In this document: one piece after another, positions 63,004-64,000 of the stretch
Numbering within the stretch: the stretch's first letter is position 1
Layout: the number at the start of each line of letters is the position of its first letter
Assembly: GCA_011037195.1 (NCBI GenBank)
Contig: JAAEAF010013111.1
Span: 92,550 to 156,549, forward strand
Direction of reading: 5' to 3'
DNA length: 64,000 nt
Origin: Triatoma infestans
Lineage: Eukaryota; Arthropoda; Insecta; Hemiptera; Reduviidae
Notes under the pieces: generated by a model
Database searches by the model: none
The model's input: only the letters and a program-made list of their open reading frames with translations
What the model was told of the DNA's origin: nothing
Position numbers and translations under genes: made by a program

Positions 63004-64000
63004 GATTTATATTTGTGTAGCATTTTAAATATTGGAGCAAAAAACTCTTTGTTAAGGAGGTCAGTCCTTTAGACTGGAATGAACGAAACATCCCAATAAA
63101 ACTAATTATGCTCTATGCACTCTCCTAATTTGCTTGCGGAAATGGAAGACGGCAGCATAAACTGTAGTTATGTGGCATTGCAAACTAAAGGAAAGGCGAC
63201 TAATAGTCACCTCGGTGGGTTAACACGTAAAAAATGAACATTAAAAATCCATAAAAAATTCTAAAAACTAATTTCTGAATAACTAAGAGGGGATGTTGTA
63301 ATTGTGGTTTTAGTTCATTACATATTTTAGAAATGAAATAATTAAATGAACATACAATTCGGACGGGAATTATAATTTTACTCCGAACACATATAACATT
63401 CATGAAAAAAAAAACTGCCTAACAGCAAATCTGATGTTTACTGTTGACCTGACTAAAACATAACCCTGTACACTATAGAGGAAAGAGAGAGGGAACAATG
63501 TGTTTTATTCATGAAGTGTATTTAAGTTAACCTGTATAGACAGATAGATAGACAGGCACACTTACAAAATACTATAATATGTATATACAGTCCCTTCTAT
63601 CATTCTTATTTATCATTTTTTTAAAATAATACAACACTTTTTTTAATGACCCAGGATATAAATCCATCACATACAAGAAGAATTTAAACAATTGTAGCAT
63701 CTATAATTAAGTGATTAAGTAAAACTTAAGCATAAAGTTTAAAGTACAATGTACACTTAACAGTTTCAAACCTACTAAAAATAACAACAAAGTAAACAAA
63801 TTGCCTCTCTAACAAATTTTAAGAAGTAAAATATTAGTGTTAGGTTTTTCTTAAAGATTTAGTATCTGTTGTTACCGAAAAACGTAAGTAGCAGGGTTGT
63901 TGTTTGAATTTTTATGAGTAAGAGGGGGACCAACTTTTCTTACTAGTGAATTAACAACTTATTTATGTTTTATGTTGAATTGCAGTTGATTTTTTATCCT

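Larger units (their letters stand above)
55894..64000. other. Region 5' of the recognised channel exons, repeats only
   Basis: No host coding exon was recognised, though the channel's N-terminal exon(s) and promoter should lie here or beyond the right edge. The region contains the palindrome at 56218-56660, a possible LINE ORF1 fragment at about 59640-60210, two or three SINE copies and an RNase H fragment. Confidence 0.5.

Noticed and set aside
63060..63110. AACGAAACATCCC near a CAGTC/GACTG hairpin as a hammerhead
   Set aside because: No CUGANGA-like box and the spacing of the parts is wrong.
1..64000. CRISPR arrays, operons, ribosome-binding sites or other prokaryotic features
   Set aside because: Spliced animal genes and retroelements make the window eukaryotic, and no regularly spaced repeats of CRISPR type were seen.

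Overview
This is eukaryotic DNA, almost certainly from an insect. It is AT-rich, its genes are split by GT-AG introns, and it is littered with R1/Jockey-like LINEs, tRNA-derived SINEs, a Tc1/mariner-type transposon and foldback repeats. The protein-coding genes are animal genes: Jarid2, nucleoside diphosphate kinase, cytosolic Hsp90, two LITAF-domain proteins and a CNGA-type cyclic-nucleotide-gated channel. Exon structures were rebuilt by hand from splice sites and reading phase. I cannot fix the insect order.

Layout. (1) 1-7464, minus: the first nine coding exons of Jarid2, the PRC2 cofactor; the ARID, JmjN and JmjC part lies beyond the left edge. (2) 10426-12402, minus: a complete four-exon nucleoside diphosphate kinase of 153 aa. 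(3) 12855-17470, plus: Hsp90, with an eight-unit heat-shock element, a TATA box, a 5'UTR intron and an encoded protein of 723 aa ending MEEVD. It is head-to-head with the kinase. (4) 19113-19673, minus: an orphan protein of 186 aa. (5) 20703-30842 and 32663-37177, minus: two neighbouring LITAF-domain genes (299 aa and about 195 aa) with different N-terminal modules (PPTY motifs in one, a C2-H2 finger-like motif in the other). (6) 41903-55893, minus: eight exons of a CNGA-type channel, 597 aa without its extreme N-terminus. (7) 55894-64000: no gene recognised, only repeats and decayed retroelements.

The host genes are not an operon-like unit. The two LITAF genes probably arose by local duplication, and the kinase and Hsp90 share an intergenic control region of roughly 0.5 kb. 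Most introns and spacers hold mobile-element remains: a 5'-truncated LINE with a 14-bp target-site duplication (35325-36877), LINE fragments, gypsy-like gag and LTR-pol relics, SINEs, a 400-bp MITE, and a Tc1/mariner-type element whose 5' half has been replaced by an inverted copy of its 3' end (47045-48540).

The most interesting non-coding signal is a set of short motifs built like hammerhead ribozymes: helix I, a CUGANGA-like box, helix II, GAAA, a palindromic helix III and a GUC or GUU triplet. One pair of homologous copies shows compensatory changes in helix II. Others sit pointing outward at the two ends of foldback palindromes. They resemble the hammerheads described in Penelope-like retroelements, but here they occur without any recognisable reverse transcriptase nearby.
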